Source of the DNA: Cerrena zonata
Lineage: Eukaryota; Basidiomycota; Agaricomycetes; Polyporales; Cerrenaceae
Length of the DNA: 64,000 nt
Direction of reading: 5' to 3'
Assembly: GCA_038087015.1 (NCBI GenBank)
Contig: JASBNA010000011.1
Coordinates: 124,001-188,000 of the forward strand
Of this stretch, positions 23,476-34,166 are shown piece by piece. The notes beneath the pieces are model-generated. The model was not told the origin of the DNA, searched no databases, and was given only the letters and a program-made list of their open reading frames with translations. The number at the start of each line of letters is the position of its first letter. Position 1 is the first letter of the stretch. The position numbers and the translations under genes are program-made.

Positions 23476-23999
23476 CTATGCTCCATATGGAATGGCAGTG
23501 CTGGCGACGCAAAGGACGTCTCCGACACTGATGTTGTTGCAGCTGGGATCGTTGATATTCCCGTTATTGGCAAACAGAGTGGTGAGAGGAATGTGCGCAT
23601 CCATAGCAATGCTAGCACAATTCTCATTCATACCCACGACGTGAACATCGGTGCAATCCTGACCGACATCAGCGAGGCAGATACTTTGGCCGACAAGAAG
23701 ATTGTTGCAGTTGAGGCCAGTATTGGCACTGGTGAGCTGGAAGCTAACGATACCAATAGAATCAAGAGATGAGCAATGCATAGGTGGTTCAACACTTACA
23801 GAGGGACACTTTGCTGACCAGAGATCCCGTTGCAGGTGTCACCAGGCTGAACGGTGTAGGTACGACCCAAAGCACATTGGGCCTGAGGGTACGCTGAGAA
23901 GTGATACCTTGGTCATTTTTAATGACAAATTATCACTTTAAAAGACGAACCAGAGATGGCGGTGGCCAGAATAGCAAGAATAGCAATTTTCATGAACAT
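23476..23999 (-). CDS. Secreted protein with two LysM domains (second copy)
   Basis: Exons 23999-23951, 23893-23800 and 23743-23476 give 136 residues. Signal peptide MFMKIAILAILATAIS; the mature protein starts near AYPQAQCALG. LysM 1: RTYTVQPGDTCNGIS to NLLVGQSICLA. LysM 2: HVVGMNENCASIAM to NISVGDVLCVAS. The protein then ends within eight residues, so it lacks the Thr/Ser tail of the copy at 5.4 kb. Intron 1 sits between signal peptide and mature part, and intron 2 inside LysM 1, exactly as in the other three copies. Probable role is chitin binding outside the cell. Divergence is moderate, so these are old paralogues rather than a fresh tandem array. Confidence 0.85.
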
Positions 24000-25447
24000 G
24001 ATTGCTCGACACTGCGATGACTGAGGGATGCTTGAAGAGTGAGTTGAGGTTCTCGCTCTCGTTCTCTGTACCTTTTATACCGTTAACGTATTTCCAAGAC
24101 TTACCTTTCACTCATCAGATATCAACGATGGGCTGCTAGAGACCGGATCAAATTGAAGGTTCCATTCTTGAAACGAGTCTGCAACATATCCTTGATCTCG
24201 CTAGGTCTTTGAACTTAGGTCAGTACATGAGTTGATTGACTAGAATCGTGTTAAGTTCAACTAATCGATGATAGGATGTAAGAAGTTACCTGCCACCAAG
24301 TTTGTGCCGACTCGGATATACCAGTCATGAAAGGGCCCTGCAAGTCCCGGATTTATGTATTTGATCCAGGTAAGTTGGGGGAGTTAGCTAGTAGAGACCC
24401 CGTCATCTAGAAGTATTGATACAGTCGGAGGTAGCCTCTGTTAGCAGCAAAGAGGTTCTGAATGAGAGCTGCTCACTTCCGAGTCCAAGGCTCGGGTTCG
24501 CTCGGTCACGGTCACTTCACGAAGCGGGTCGCTTGATCCTTTTTGTTTGCCTTTGATAGAAAATTGCGGTCACGGCCTTTTTGGAAACAACTCTTTTCGG
24601 AAAGTCAAGTATGGACTTCTCGGGACTTTTTGAACCTCACTGACAATCGTATTTATTGGAATTTACCAAACTGACAAGGACTCGGACATTGCCGAAAGTT
24701 AGTGTTTGGATTTACGCCGCAGGTGCCGGTAAGCCTAGTCAAGTGCGGGATGCCATTGTCGATTAGCGAGTTCTCTGGATACAGTATTGCGGATTCGGTA
24801 CACCATCCTGAAGGTGTGATGGTAGGTCGAAAAGGTATGTATAGCCTGTTGTTCGACGCCATTAAACTTAATTACAGCTGACTCGGACTAAGGATGTGAT
24901 AGTGTCAGCCTGGTGTACGTGCTAGTGACGAACAACTTCAGTCCACATCAGGCATCATGTTGCCTGAATTGGCTCCTCGCTTCTTCGGATTGGACTTCGT
25001 TTACAGATTGTGCCCTTATCGAGCCGACTGGATGACATGATGCACTTTGGATGGCCGGAAGGGAAGGACCAGGAACAGCTCTAGGCCCACGGAATCGGTG
25101 GTGATACAAGTGCGACATGTCAAGCTTGTGCTCCATGACTGCGGCCAGAACTGCCAGTGACAGGAGTCGCTATTGATTGTTTGAAATTGTGCTCCTTTAT
25201 ACTCGCATATGGGCGGCGTGGAAAAGGACATGATTTCAAGTCAATTGTGGCGGAAAGAATGCCTTGTTGCAGAATAGGGAAACTTGGTGATCGGGAGGGG
25301 TGTTGCCAGAATTCTCTCCACTTGAGAATTGCCATTCAGGGAATTCTCCCGAAAAGGAAGGTGGCTCACTGGTGACGTTGAATCGTCGTCGATCGAGGGA
25401 GCAAGATGACATCTGACAGCGCTTCTCATGATGTGGTCCAAACCACA
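24000..25447. other. Intergenic region, LysM gene / CFEM gene
   Basis: About 1.4 kb between divergent genes. Many short open frames on the minus strand (24653-25474) have no domain. No mobile element or RNA gene is recognised. The ends hold the promoters of both neighbours, described separately. Confidence 0.4.
24072..24088 (-). promoter_or_regulatory. Core promoter with TATA box of the LysM gene at 23999
   Basis: On the minus strand the sequence is CGTTAACGGTATAAAAG, with the TATA box 73 nt before the ATG. The LysM gene at 29557 has the near-identical CGTCAACGGTATAAAAG 70 nt before its ATG. Confidence 0.7.
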
Positions 25448-25455
25448 TATATAAT
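25448..25455 (+). promoter_or_regulatory. TATA box of the CFEM gene
   Basis: TATATAAT lies 97 nt before the ATG at 25545. Confidence 0.55.
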
Positions 25456-25544
25456 CGTCACCGTCTCCCCACATCCATCTTTGCCTTGCCTGTTCCCTCT
25501 CGACCTTTGGCCCACCCCCTTATAATTTTAACGAATTAGCCAAT

Positions 25545-26261
25545 ATGTTCAACAAGCTCGCTGTCATGGTGCTTGCCGCCGCCGTTCTCGGTACCAACGC
25601 CCAATCCTCTTCTTCCAGCGCCCTTGGTGCTATCCCCTCCGGCATTACTGCCTGTTCGTTACAATGCATCTCACAATCCTTGTCCGCTGGAGGTTGCTCG
25701 AATATGTGAGATTTTCCTCGGTTATATGTTTTTCTTCTTATGTGTTCATGTTCAATGTTATTAGTGCCGATTTGCAATGTCTTTGCACCTCTCAGGCATT
25801 CGAGGATGCCACTCGTCAATGCTTGCAGAATAGCTGCCCCGATGATATATCGGCTGCTACTTCTGCGCAACAATCCCAATGTGCTTCCAGTACGTTTTCA
25901 ATTCTCCCTCAAAAATACCAACTTGTACTGACAATTCACCCACATAGTAAGTAGCAGTGCTGCGTCTGCAGGATCTTCTTCTGCTAGTGCGTCGTCTGAA
26001 GCATCCAGATCCGCATCTGCCACTTCAGCCGCATCGTCTGCGTCTGGCCGCTCAGCATCTGCCTCTTCTGCGCTCTCGAGTGCAGTCAGCGGTGCCTCCA
26101 GTATCATCAGCAAGGCGTCGAGTGAATTTGCAAGCGCAACTTCTGCGAATGCCTCCGCTACTGGTAACAACAACGGTGCCGCTCCAATTAATACAGGTGG
26201 TATCCTAGGCCTCGCCGTTGCAGCTCTAGGTGTTCTTGCCGGTGCCGGCTTTGTACTCTAA
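25545..26261 (+). CDS. CFEM-domain protein, predicted GPI-anchored
   Basis: Exons 25545-25705, 25765-25889 and 25948-26261 give 199 residues. Signal peptide MFNKLAVMVLAAAVLGTNAQ. The CFEM domain (about residues 28-90) has all eight cysteines in the family order: ACSLQC, GGC, LQCLC, RQC, NSC, SQC. A Ser/Ala-rich stalk follows. The C-terminal hydrophobic segment (GGILGLAVAALGVLAGAGFVL, split here only by description) is a GPI-attachment signal. CFEM proteins sit on the fungal surface and include haem/iron-binding and host-interaction proteins; the role here is not known. The acceptor of intron 2 was set at 25947 because it keeps the Ser/Ala stalk open. Confidence 0.85.
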
Positions 26262-26806
26262 ACAGACATGGTTATGACATGCGGACGTGATTGGCATAGT
26301 TGAACGGTTGATGTTTTATTCCAAAAGTATCTACAGTTCTAAAAACTTCTTGTAACATCTTTCCTAGTGACGGCTTCAAGGACATTTATGCATAATTTTC
26401 CATGCATGATCATACGTCTACCTACTATGAATACCTTATGAATGAACTAGACATTTGCGAGATTCAGTGTCCTACGCTATTGAAACTTGCGCGTAACCTA
26501 AGTTTTCAGTATCGCGGGTCGAGTGTTCGCCGGATTTGTATTGCGCATTTGCATTTATCCATCTTCATACGGAGCACTATCCAATGAGGCTAATATGTCA
26601 TGATATTTTCAAACATGTTATGATCCACGGCACTTGCTAAATATGGCTGCTCCCAGTTGTATACATCGACGCATTTTGCCGCCGGTGCCACCAAAATGTG
26701 TCATTGTGCCGTAAGTCGGATTCGAGTCCGCAGTTCCTAGTACTCCTAGTACTAGTATTTATTTCGCGGCTTTCACTATGACATTCCTCTCCTCTTACCA
26801 ACTACC
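26262..26806. other. Intergenic region, no gene recognised
   Basis: About 0.55 kb between two genes on the plus strand. The frame 26402-26587 has no domain. Nothing else seen. Confidence 0.4.
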
Positions 26807-28602
26807 ATGGGGTCTCAAATTTCTCGACTAAAGGTTCTCGTAGGTATATCCTACTACTTGAATAAGCATCTGGACGATGTCAACAAACGCCTCGAACAAT
26901 CACCTGGCATTCCTGTTCCTAACCCAAGTTTGGCGTTCTGGGCGGTTCCGAAGGCCGAAATTCTAGGAGACGGCGAGCTTCCGGAAACCGTTGACATTGT
27001 CGTTATAGGCTCCGGAATCACAGGGACCTCGTTTGCATACAATCTCTTCAAGAATGAACAGTCTTTGAAAGTCTTGATGCTCGAAGCTCGGGATGTCTGT
27101 TCCGGAGCTACAGGAAGGCATGTCATCTTCATTCTGACCCTCTGTATACGCCACTAACATGATGACTCGGCGAGTAGGAATGGAGGACATCTCAATCCTC
27201 ATTTGTACCATGATTACACCGAGCTTGTAGAGGAATATGGCGAAGAAATGGCGAAGAGGCTGATCCAGTTTCGTTTGGCTCATTATGAAGAAGTGTACTC
27301 CGCTGCAGTATCAGAAGATATTCTTGAATACTGCCAGTGCCGAAAGACAGAAACTTTCGATGTCCATACTACCTCTCAAGGGTTTGAGGAAGCCAAGCAA
27401 GGTTTGGACGCGTGGAAAGCGGCAATGCCTGCAGAAGCATCCTCTTGGAAGGTATCAGAGGGAAATGTTGCTTCATCCGTAAGGGTTCTTTACTTAAGGT
27501 GACTTCATTGAGTTACTCATCTTCTGTCTACCAGAAATTCGGCCTCGCGTCTAGTATAGCAGGCTGTATACATGGCGATGGAGGTGCAGTTCACCCGTAT
27601 CGTTTTGTGACGGGCTTACTCTCCAAACTGCTTGAACGCCATCCCGACAAGTATGTCTAGTTTTACTGCGCTATCTCACATGGTACTCACGATACTGTCA
27701 GTTTCTTTCTCTCCTGCAATAACCCATGTACTTCCATCGACCCTTCCTCTCCGTTCTCTCGACTCTATACGGTCCACACCCCCAAGGGTTCCGTCACTAC
27801 CCCGCATATTATTCACGCCACAAATGGCTGGGTCTCCCACTTGGTAACTCCATTACGCAAGAAGATCTTACCTCTGCGGGGGACAATGTCTACTCAGCGG
27901 CCAGGGCACGACGCTCAACGCTAAATCCACCCATGCGGGAGATCGCGCTTTCGTTTTCTATACTGAGAACGGAGGGTATGATTATCTTACCCAGCTTCCT
28001 TCCGGAGAGAATGAACTCATGTTTGGTGGTGGTTGGGCAAGTAATATCGCCGCTGCCGTTGCAGACGTTGGAGAGGTTGACGATACTAGATTCAGTTGGC
28101 CTGTAGCCAGTCATCTAGCTGGGTCTCTTCCTCTATACTTCGGTGCCGAAAACTGGGGGAAAGAGAAAGTACCAGAGGAAACGGAGGGACGAGCAGAAGT
28201 CTGGTGTTAAGTGGGACGAGGGAAGGACGAAGGCTTCGTGGAGTGGTATTCTAGGCATATCTGCTGATGGTCGACCCTGGATCGGAAGATTATCACCTAA
28301 ACTTTCAGGGCGAGCCCGAACCTCCTCTCACTTCTACTCCCAAACTCTCGAACAATCCCTCTGCCGACGAGGGAAGTGACCCATCACATTCCAGTTCAGC
28401 AACTCCGAAAACAGACAAACTGGTCAAGCTGACATCACCTCCTGGAGAATGGATCGCAGCGGGGTATACAGGCGAAGGAATGGTCCATGCCTGGATGAGT
28501 GGGAGGGCATTGGCGTCTATGGTATTGAATGATGAGGAGGGGATAAAGGATTGGTTCCCCGAGATTTTGCGAATCAACGAGAAGCGGTGGAAGAAGGCCT
28601 AA
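26807..28602 (+). CDS. FAD-dependent oxidoreductase (DAO family), with apparent frameshifts
   Basis: D-amino-acid-oxidase-type flavoprotein; probably oxidises an amine or amino acid, substrate unknown. Exons 26807-27117, 27178-27478, 27535-27650 and 27702-28602. Rossmann motif VDIVVIGSGITGTSFAYNL; FAD-family blocks ATGRNGGHLNPH, HATNGWVSHL, LRKKILPLRG, ENGGYDYLTQLPSG, LMFGGGW, ISADGRPWIGRLSP and AAGYTGEGMVHAWMSG. The last exon changes frame by +1 near 27878-27882 (GGGGG), near 28186-28188 (GGG) and near 28308-28310 (GGG). The middle one could instead be a 43-nt intron (28169-28211). Removing one base in each run restores an uninterrupted protein of about 541 residues. I cannot tell sequence error from pseudogene. 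Intron 1 appears to be GC-AG (donor GCATGT, 27118). Confidence 0.7.
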
Positions 28603-28934
28603 TATTGTAGATTTCATTTCAAAGAAGCTTTGAAATGGGGCTCAATCTTCAGGGAGGTTCCTTGTCGAGGTTAGGTGTGTTCGGTATTGGTATCCTGTTT
28701 GTCTCGTTCATAGTCCTTAATATTGGAATCTGATGTTCTTCTGGGCTTCATGACGCACTAGTAGCTTCTCCAAGTGTCGGTAATAGGTGCACCATCATCC
28801 ATATATGTAATGTTACATTTGCGGTCATATAGGGATTTCCTCAAAATCCGGGGCTATCATACATGGAATCCACTCCACTGTGAGTCTGTGACCACTACTA
28901 TGACTATGTCGCAAGCCAACTGTACGGAATGACA
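28603..28934. other. Convergent 3' region, FAD oxidoreductase / LysM gene
   Basis: Only 3' ends meet here. In the raw, uncorrected frame the LysM gene would read on to 28825 through this stretch, with an unconserved tail. Confidence 0.4.
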
Positions 28935-29557
28935 TCAGCTTACGCTGCAGGTCTGGATACTGGCAGTCGAGTTGGTCACGGTGATGGGAGAGATAGTAGT
29001 CGAAGGACCCGTGCCCCCCACCCACAATAATTTCCGACGCAGTGCAAAGGACCTCTCCTATTCCAAGGTTGTCGCAATTATCATGAACATTGGGGTTGTT
29101 CGCCAACAAGGTAGCTGGATCAATTTCGGCCGCCGAGGCAATGGTGTCGCAAATATCTCCCATTTCCACAACATGGGTGGTCGTGCAGTCGTGACCTTCG
29201 AGGCCAAGACAGAGGGTCTGACCTACAAAGAGATTGTCGCAAGCCTTGTCAATGATGCCTTGGTTGACGTCGGCAAGCTGAAAGCTGCAACCATATCGAT
29301 TAAGTCAACGTGTCAAGCAGCAATAGGAATGATACTCACGTCGAGACATTGTTACTGGCAGAAATCGAATTGCAAGTATCATTGGCTTTGACGGTATAGC
29401 TACGAGTGCAGTCGGGTGGCAACTGCTGGGCGTACACTGTGAGTATCGAGATTCCAGTTAAGTCGTTTCTCGGCTAGAATGATAACCGAACTAACGAACC
29501 AGCGAGGACTACGGCAGCAATGATAGTAATGAAAGAGACTTTGACTGTGGAGAACAT
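28935..29557 (-). CDS. Secreted protein with two LysM domains (third copy), one-base shift near the C-terminus
   Basis: Exons 29557-29500, 29436-29340 and 29284-28935. Signal peptide MFSTVKVSFITIIAAVVLA; the mature part begins VYAQQLPPDC. LysM 1: RSYTVKANDTCNSIS to NLFVGQTLCLG. LysM 2: HVVEMGDICDTIAS to NLGIGEVLCTAS. It is closest to the copy at 5.4 kb (both have LLANNPNV and VLCTAS followed by IVGG). After IIVGGG the raw frame enters an unconserved tail ending at 28825. If one base of the C6 run at 29014-29019 is dropped, the frame continues as a Thr/Ser-rich tail like that of the 5.4 kb copy and stops at 28935 (167 residues). I give the corrected end; the raw end is 28825. Confidence 0.75.
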
Positions 29558-29626
29558 ATTGAATCCAATAGGCTATATCTTCACGTTGGTCAGGGTGACT
29601 GCCTTTCTATCGTTCACTCGGGTTGG

Positions 29627-29643
29627 CTTTTATACCGTTGACG
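29627..29643 (-). promoter_or_regulatory. Core promoter with TATA box of the LysM gene at 29557
   Basis: Minus-strand CGTCAACGGTATAAAAG, TATA box 70 nt before the ATG. It matches 16 of 17 positions with the promoter at 24072-24088. Confidence 0.7.
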
Positions 29644-30558
29644 ACCCCCCATCTCCGAGGTTTAATTCTGTATGACGCATGTGAGCTATGCTTCTACTAC
29701 GATGCAGCGAATACATCGAACTCAAGCTCGATTCGAAGTGACTCGAACATGGAAGCGTTTCCAATGCGGAACAGCGACGCATAAAATCGAGTGAGGTCTT
29801 GGTCTTCTCACTTCCACGATTGATGTATACGCTAGAATGTCATTGTATCAAGGTTCTGGGCCGCTGTGTAGCTCGAGGCTCGCGGCTCGCGGCTGAAGTC
29901 GTACAAGATAGTACGATGGCTCATACAACCAATTTTGGGTCGGATGACAGCTGCAGATGTCTTATTTATTATCTGAAAGGCATGAGAAGTCATAGGAGTA
30001 CGGTATGTATATAGCTCATTGCTAGTAAAGCCTTTCAGTTTTAGAGTCAAATGCTTACCTAGTAGTACGAAGTTCTACGTGATTGAATTCAGGAAGAAGG
30101 TATCATAGCCTCAGAATGTCATTTTATCACCAAGTATAGACACACATTGGTCACATAAACGTCGGAACTAGTTCGCCACGTCGTAGAAGCTTTGGTCAAC
30201 CCGAGTCATAGTGCTGAACTCTTCAAATGCATCTCCATATAGTCTGCAAAGTATATTTATTTGGTTCTTCCATTTCTACCACGGTATTTGAGAAGTTGAA
30301 GATAGGAATCTTAGTGCCAGCAGAAGTTTATAACAACAAATAGGGAGATGATGACTTGACGTCAGACGCGTACTGGGGTTGAGATATATGGGGATGGCAA
30401 AACAGGAGAAACGTAATGGGGTGTGAGCATGTAACAACGGAGAGGTTTGAGCGAATTAATACTGCTTAGCATCGAATCTAATGAGCCAAGTTCCCCGATC
30501 CTATTTTGCTAAGGACTATTACTGATTTTGAGAGAAGTTGTTGCCAGCGGCCAGTGCA
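29644..30558. other. Intergenic region between two LysM genes
   Basis: About 0.9 kb with only short domain-free open frames (29799-30050). No RNA gene or mobile element seen. Confidence 0.4.
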
Positions 30559-31096
30559 TCAGTGGGGCACAACCTTTGATGCGACGCATACGACTTCCCC
30601 GATGGCGAGATTGTTGCAACTAGGGTTGATGTTGGGGTTGTTTGCAATAAGGACGCTCTGGCTAATCCCAGCACCTTGAGCAATTATAAAACAGTTATCC
30701 CCACCCCGTACAACGTGGACAGGTTGACAGTCTTGGCCTGCAATTGCAAGACATACTATTTCTCCTACGAAGAGGTTGTCGCATGCAGCATCAATAACGC
30801 TATTGGCATTGGTTAGCTGAAAGCTGTTAGGGATCATGATGTGAGCAAGCGATCATATGGATATGACGTTAACACGACTGACGTTGAAACACTTTGCTGT
30901 ACGCAGATTCCATTACAGGTGTCACCTGGCTGGACCGTGTAGGTACGAGCACAGTTGGGAGGCAAAGTTTGAGCGTAAACTGTGTAACATATCTTTTAGT
31001 CATACGTGATCTCAACATATCGCTAGTGGATAACTGACCAGTAGTAGTTCCAATAACGAGGGCAACAAGAGAAGCAAACTGAATCCTCGGGAACAT
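30559..31096 (-). CDS. Secreted protein with two LysM domains (fourth copy)
   Basis: Exons 31096-31039, 30979-30883 and 30823-30559 give 139 residues. Signal peptide MFPRIQFASLVALVIGTTT; the mature part begins VYAQTLPPNCA. LysM 1: RTYTVQPGDTCNGIC to NLFVGEIVCLA. LysM 2: HVVRGGDNCFIIAQ to NLAIGEVVCVAS. Like the 23.5 kb copy, it ends shortly after LysM 2 and has no Thr/Ser tail, so the four genes fall into two length types. Exon lengths of the first two exons (58 and 97 nt) equal those of the third copy, which supports recent common ancestry of the 28.9 and 30.6 kb genes. One Cys replaces Ser in the first LysM (NGIC). Confidence 0.85.
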
Positions 31097-31588
31097 AGCG
31101 AGTCGAATCATGGATCGTGTCTTGAACGAGTCTTGGACGTCAATCCTACCAACTGTTAGTACTTGCCTCTTTATACTAATACTAGAGATAAACCGATTCA
31201 TCTTGTCCTCCTGACGGTATCTCTTATGTTGACCGCGTTCCTACTATCCACAAGCAATGCACTTACTTCAGAGGAAGGAGAGTCCGGCATGACGCCGAAA
31301 CTTGGGCAAGGATGGAAATAGGAACTCTGTTCAGAATGACAAACTGCGTTAGCTACAGTCATAAGGCCAGGGGCCATATGGTGGTCAGTAACGCATTAGT
31401 AGTACTCGCCTTACAGGTACGATATCATCACCGAGGCACATCCCAGCCCGTCAATTATCAAGGCATTTTCCAGATGAGGTCGACGTGTCCCTGTCTATGT
31501 CCGCGAGTATGGTTCATATTTGTATTGTGAATTTTAGAACCACAGATGACCAGTCAACATTACAAAACAATCTTCGAGGTTATTACGT
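31097..31588. other. Region between LysM gene and GH3 gene, with TATA box
   Basis: A minus-strand TATAAAG at 31169-31175 lies 73 nt before the LysM ATG at 31096. The rest, up to the GH3 stop codon at 31589, has no recognisable gene. Confidence 0.45.
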
Positions 31589-34166
31589 TTAGGTAGATGA
31601 AGCTGAGGTGTCCCGGGGCCAGTCAGCAATCTTCACAGCGCTCCCGGTCAAAGTGAATGACATCTTCAACACAGCGGACGTATCGACGGTAAGTGTGTAC
31701 GTCCCAGGGAACAACCACTTGTCTCCATTCTCGTCTGCCCTCGAAATTGCACCAAGGGTAACTTCCAGATTCGCAGTAGCACTACGTCCAGGGGCGATGT
31801 CGTGAAGACGGATGTAGGAAACGAGTTCTTTGTTAGGATGAGGTGCCGGGCCATTCTTGCTGCTGACAAAAAGAAGAGCAACGTAGTCGGAGGTAAAGTT
31901 GCCAGTATTCTTGACGCTCACGGAGAACGTGTCAAGAGTACCGAGGTCAATATGAGCAGCAGACCTAGCCTTGGTTACGAGAGACTGGATACCGAAGGTC
32001 CTGCTGGAACGACCGGATACGCTGTGAGAGAATGTGGTGTAGTGAAGTCCGAAACCGAATTCAAAGACGGGTGTGCCCGTGTACCACTTGTACGTACGAC
32101 CAGGGTTGGTTGCACTAGGTCGGAGCGTCATGTCAGTCATTGGTACTTGATTAACATAATCTGCGGGATACTGAGTTGTACCAAGACGTCCCGCAGGTGC
32201 GGCCTTTCCTGTCAAAAGATCGAAAAGCGCGGCTCCTCCACTTTGCCCGGGATAGCCGGCCCAAAGAATGGCGTTCACCTAGAATGGCATCTTTAGTATT
32301 GAGATCTATTTCGACATCGTCAACAAAATGCTCACCGATTCACTTGTCTTCAACGAACTTTGGTCAACCTGTCCACCACCAAACTGAACAACGATAAAGG
32401 GCTTGCCAACTTTCTCTAATTCATTAATCAGATCAAGCTGGTTCCCAGACCAAGTAATAGAAGTTCTATCAATCGCCTCCCTCTCGATCTCTTCACTAAG
32501 CCCACCAGCAAAGATAACAACGTCAGCGGACTTAGCAGCATCGACTGCAGCGGCGAATCCACTCGTATCAGTCGTAGATTCGTTGGTACCGGGCGCATAG
32601 ATCACCTCAAACCCTGCAGCTTGGGCAGCTTCGAGAGGACCGATGAGTAATGGGGGAGCGCCGAAGTATATTCCTTGCATCCGATACCTTGCGCCAGCAT
32701 ATAGACCAATTAGCGCAATTTTCTTGACGCTACGTTTCAGTGGCAGAATTCCATCGTTCTTGAGTAAAACGATACCCTCAACGGCAGCTTTGTGCGCAAG
32801 GGCCTGAGCAGACGTGGTATTAACGTCTTTCCAACCGAGTTGACGGAGCGGCTGCTTTGAAGCATCGTCGAAGTATCCAAGCCTAAAAAAAACACGAAAT
32901 GAATACGAGGTAAATTTGAGTTAATTCGTGAAGAGTATACCTGACAAAAGAAGCATATTGACGAGTGAGCGCTTTGCGAAGATGCGCTTCGGTGATCATA
33001 GACTTATTGAACGCCTCCATAAGGTTATCCCCATACATAGTACCACAGTCTGAAGGCGAAAATTCAGTATAGAAGCAACTTATAATGAGGAGAAATAACA
33101 TACCAATATCAGTGCCCGCCTTGAGAGACACAGCGGCTGCTTCTGCTGGCGTGGCAGTGAAATTATGGGGAGTGAAGACCTAGTGAAAGACATAAGTAAG
33201 ACTCCTATATTAACCATGACATATGACTCACATCTGCTACAGCACCACAATCGCCAGTTACCCAACGGTCATCCGTAAAACCCCAATGGTCCCTCAACAC
33301 TGTTTGCAGCAAGAACGGGGAAGCACAAGACGGCAGGCCATTGACCGCATTGAATGCGCACATAACACTAGCGACCTTGGCATCCCTTACACAAGTTTGG
33401 AAAGGAGGAAGGTAGTATTCACTAAGATCTTGCTGCGAAACCACTGCGTTGAACCCATCCCGAACATTTCCTTCCCAGTTCTCTACATCGTAAGCAGCAA
33501 AGTGCTTGCAATTGGCAGCGATTTTGAAGTATGGTTCCGGATCAACGCCGCCTTGTAAGCCTTGAATGAAATTCAACACATAACGAGAGATATGGAAGGG
33601 ATCTTCGCCGGGTGTCTCTTGACCTCGACCCCATCGAGGATCTTTGTATGGGTTGATGTTAGGAGTCCAGAAGTTGAGTCCGGCTTGGCCAACGTTATTG
33701 AAAGCGCGAGCTTCGGTGCTGATGATGTCACCCACTTGTTTGATGAGTTCATCGTCGAAGGTAGAACCCAAGACATTGGTTAGGGGGAAGGAAGTAGCAG
33801 CGCTGAACTCTCCAGAGGGATTGAAAGTCACACCAGGGCTATACGCGACCCCATGCTAAGACGGAAATGAATGAATGAAAAGTTCTAAGACAGAAAAATG
33901 ACGTCGATGATACATACTAAGGCTTCTGACCACCATTGATATGCTGGAAGTCCGAGACGAGGCACACCTGGCGAGTCATTGCCGGTATTATCGATCAACT
34001 CGGGGATTGTGAAGAGATTTACGAGGGCAGTGGCACGAGTGATTGAGTCTTTGGAAGTGTCGCAGACAGCGTTTCCTTTCAACGGAGCACTAGTGCAGTC
34101 GGGAAAGCCGTAAGAGGCAACGGATGCGATGAGAGCAGCAAATACCGCCAGCTGTGTCAACGACAT
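31589..34166 (-). CDS. Glycoside hydrolase family 3, beta-xylosidase-like, secreted
   Basis: Exons 34166-33918, 33855-33232, 33179-33104, 33049-32941, 32882-32336 and 32278-31589 give 764 residues. Signal peptide MSLTQLAVFAALIASVASYG. GH3 N-domain: [69 protein letters not shown], and the nucleophile Asp in VTGDCGAV. C-domain: IVLLKNDGILPL, GNQLDLINELEKVGKP, LWAGYPGQSGGAAL and AGRLGTTQYP. A fibronectin-III-like end follows (DTFSVSVKNTGNFTSDYVALLF). The [11 protein letters not shown] block is typical of GH3 beta-xylosidases rather than beta-glucosidases, so release of xylose from xylo-oligosaccharides is the likely job; arabinofuranosidase side activity is common. An upstream in-frame Met (34187) would spoil the signal peptide, so 34166 is preferred. 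Confidence 0.9.

Noticed and set aside
26700..26730. Second T-arm-like motif (GGATTCGAGTCC)
   Set aside because: Stem and spacing do not form a tRNA body.
27842..27902. 61-nt intron that would fix the first frame change in the FAD oxidoreductase
   Set aside because: It would delete the conserved LRKKILPLRG block, so a one-base run-length change is the better explanation.
28270..28399. 130-nt intron that would fix the third frame change in the FAD oxidoreductase
   Set aside because: It would remove the conserved ADGRPWIGRL motif.
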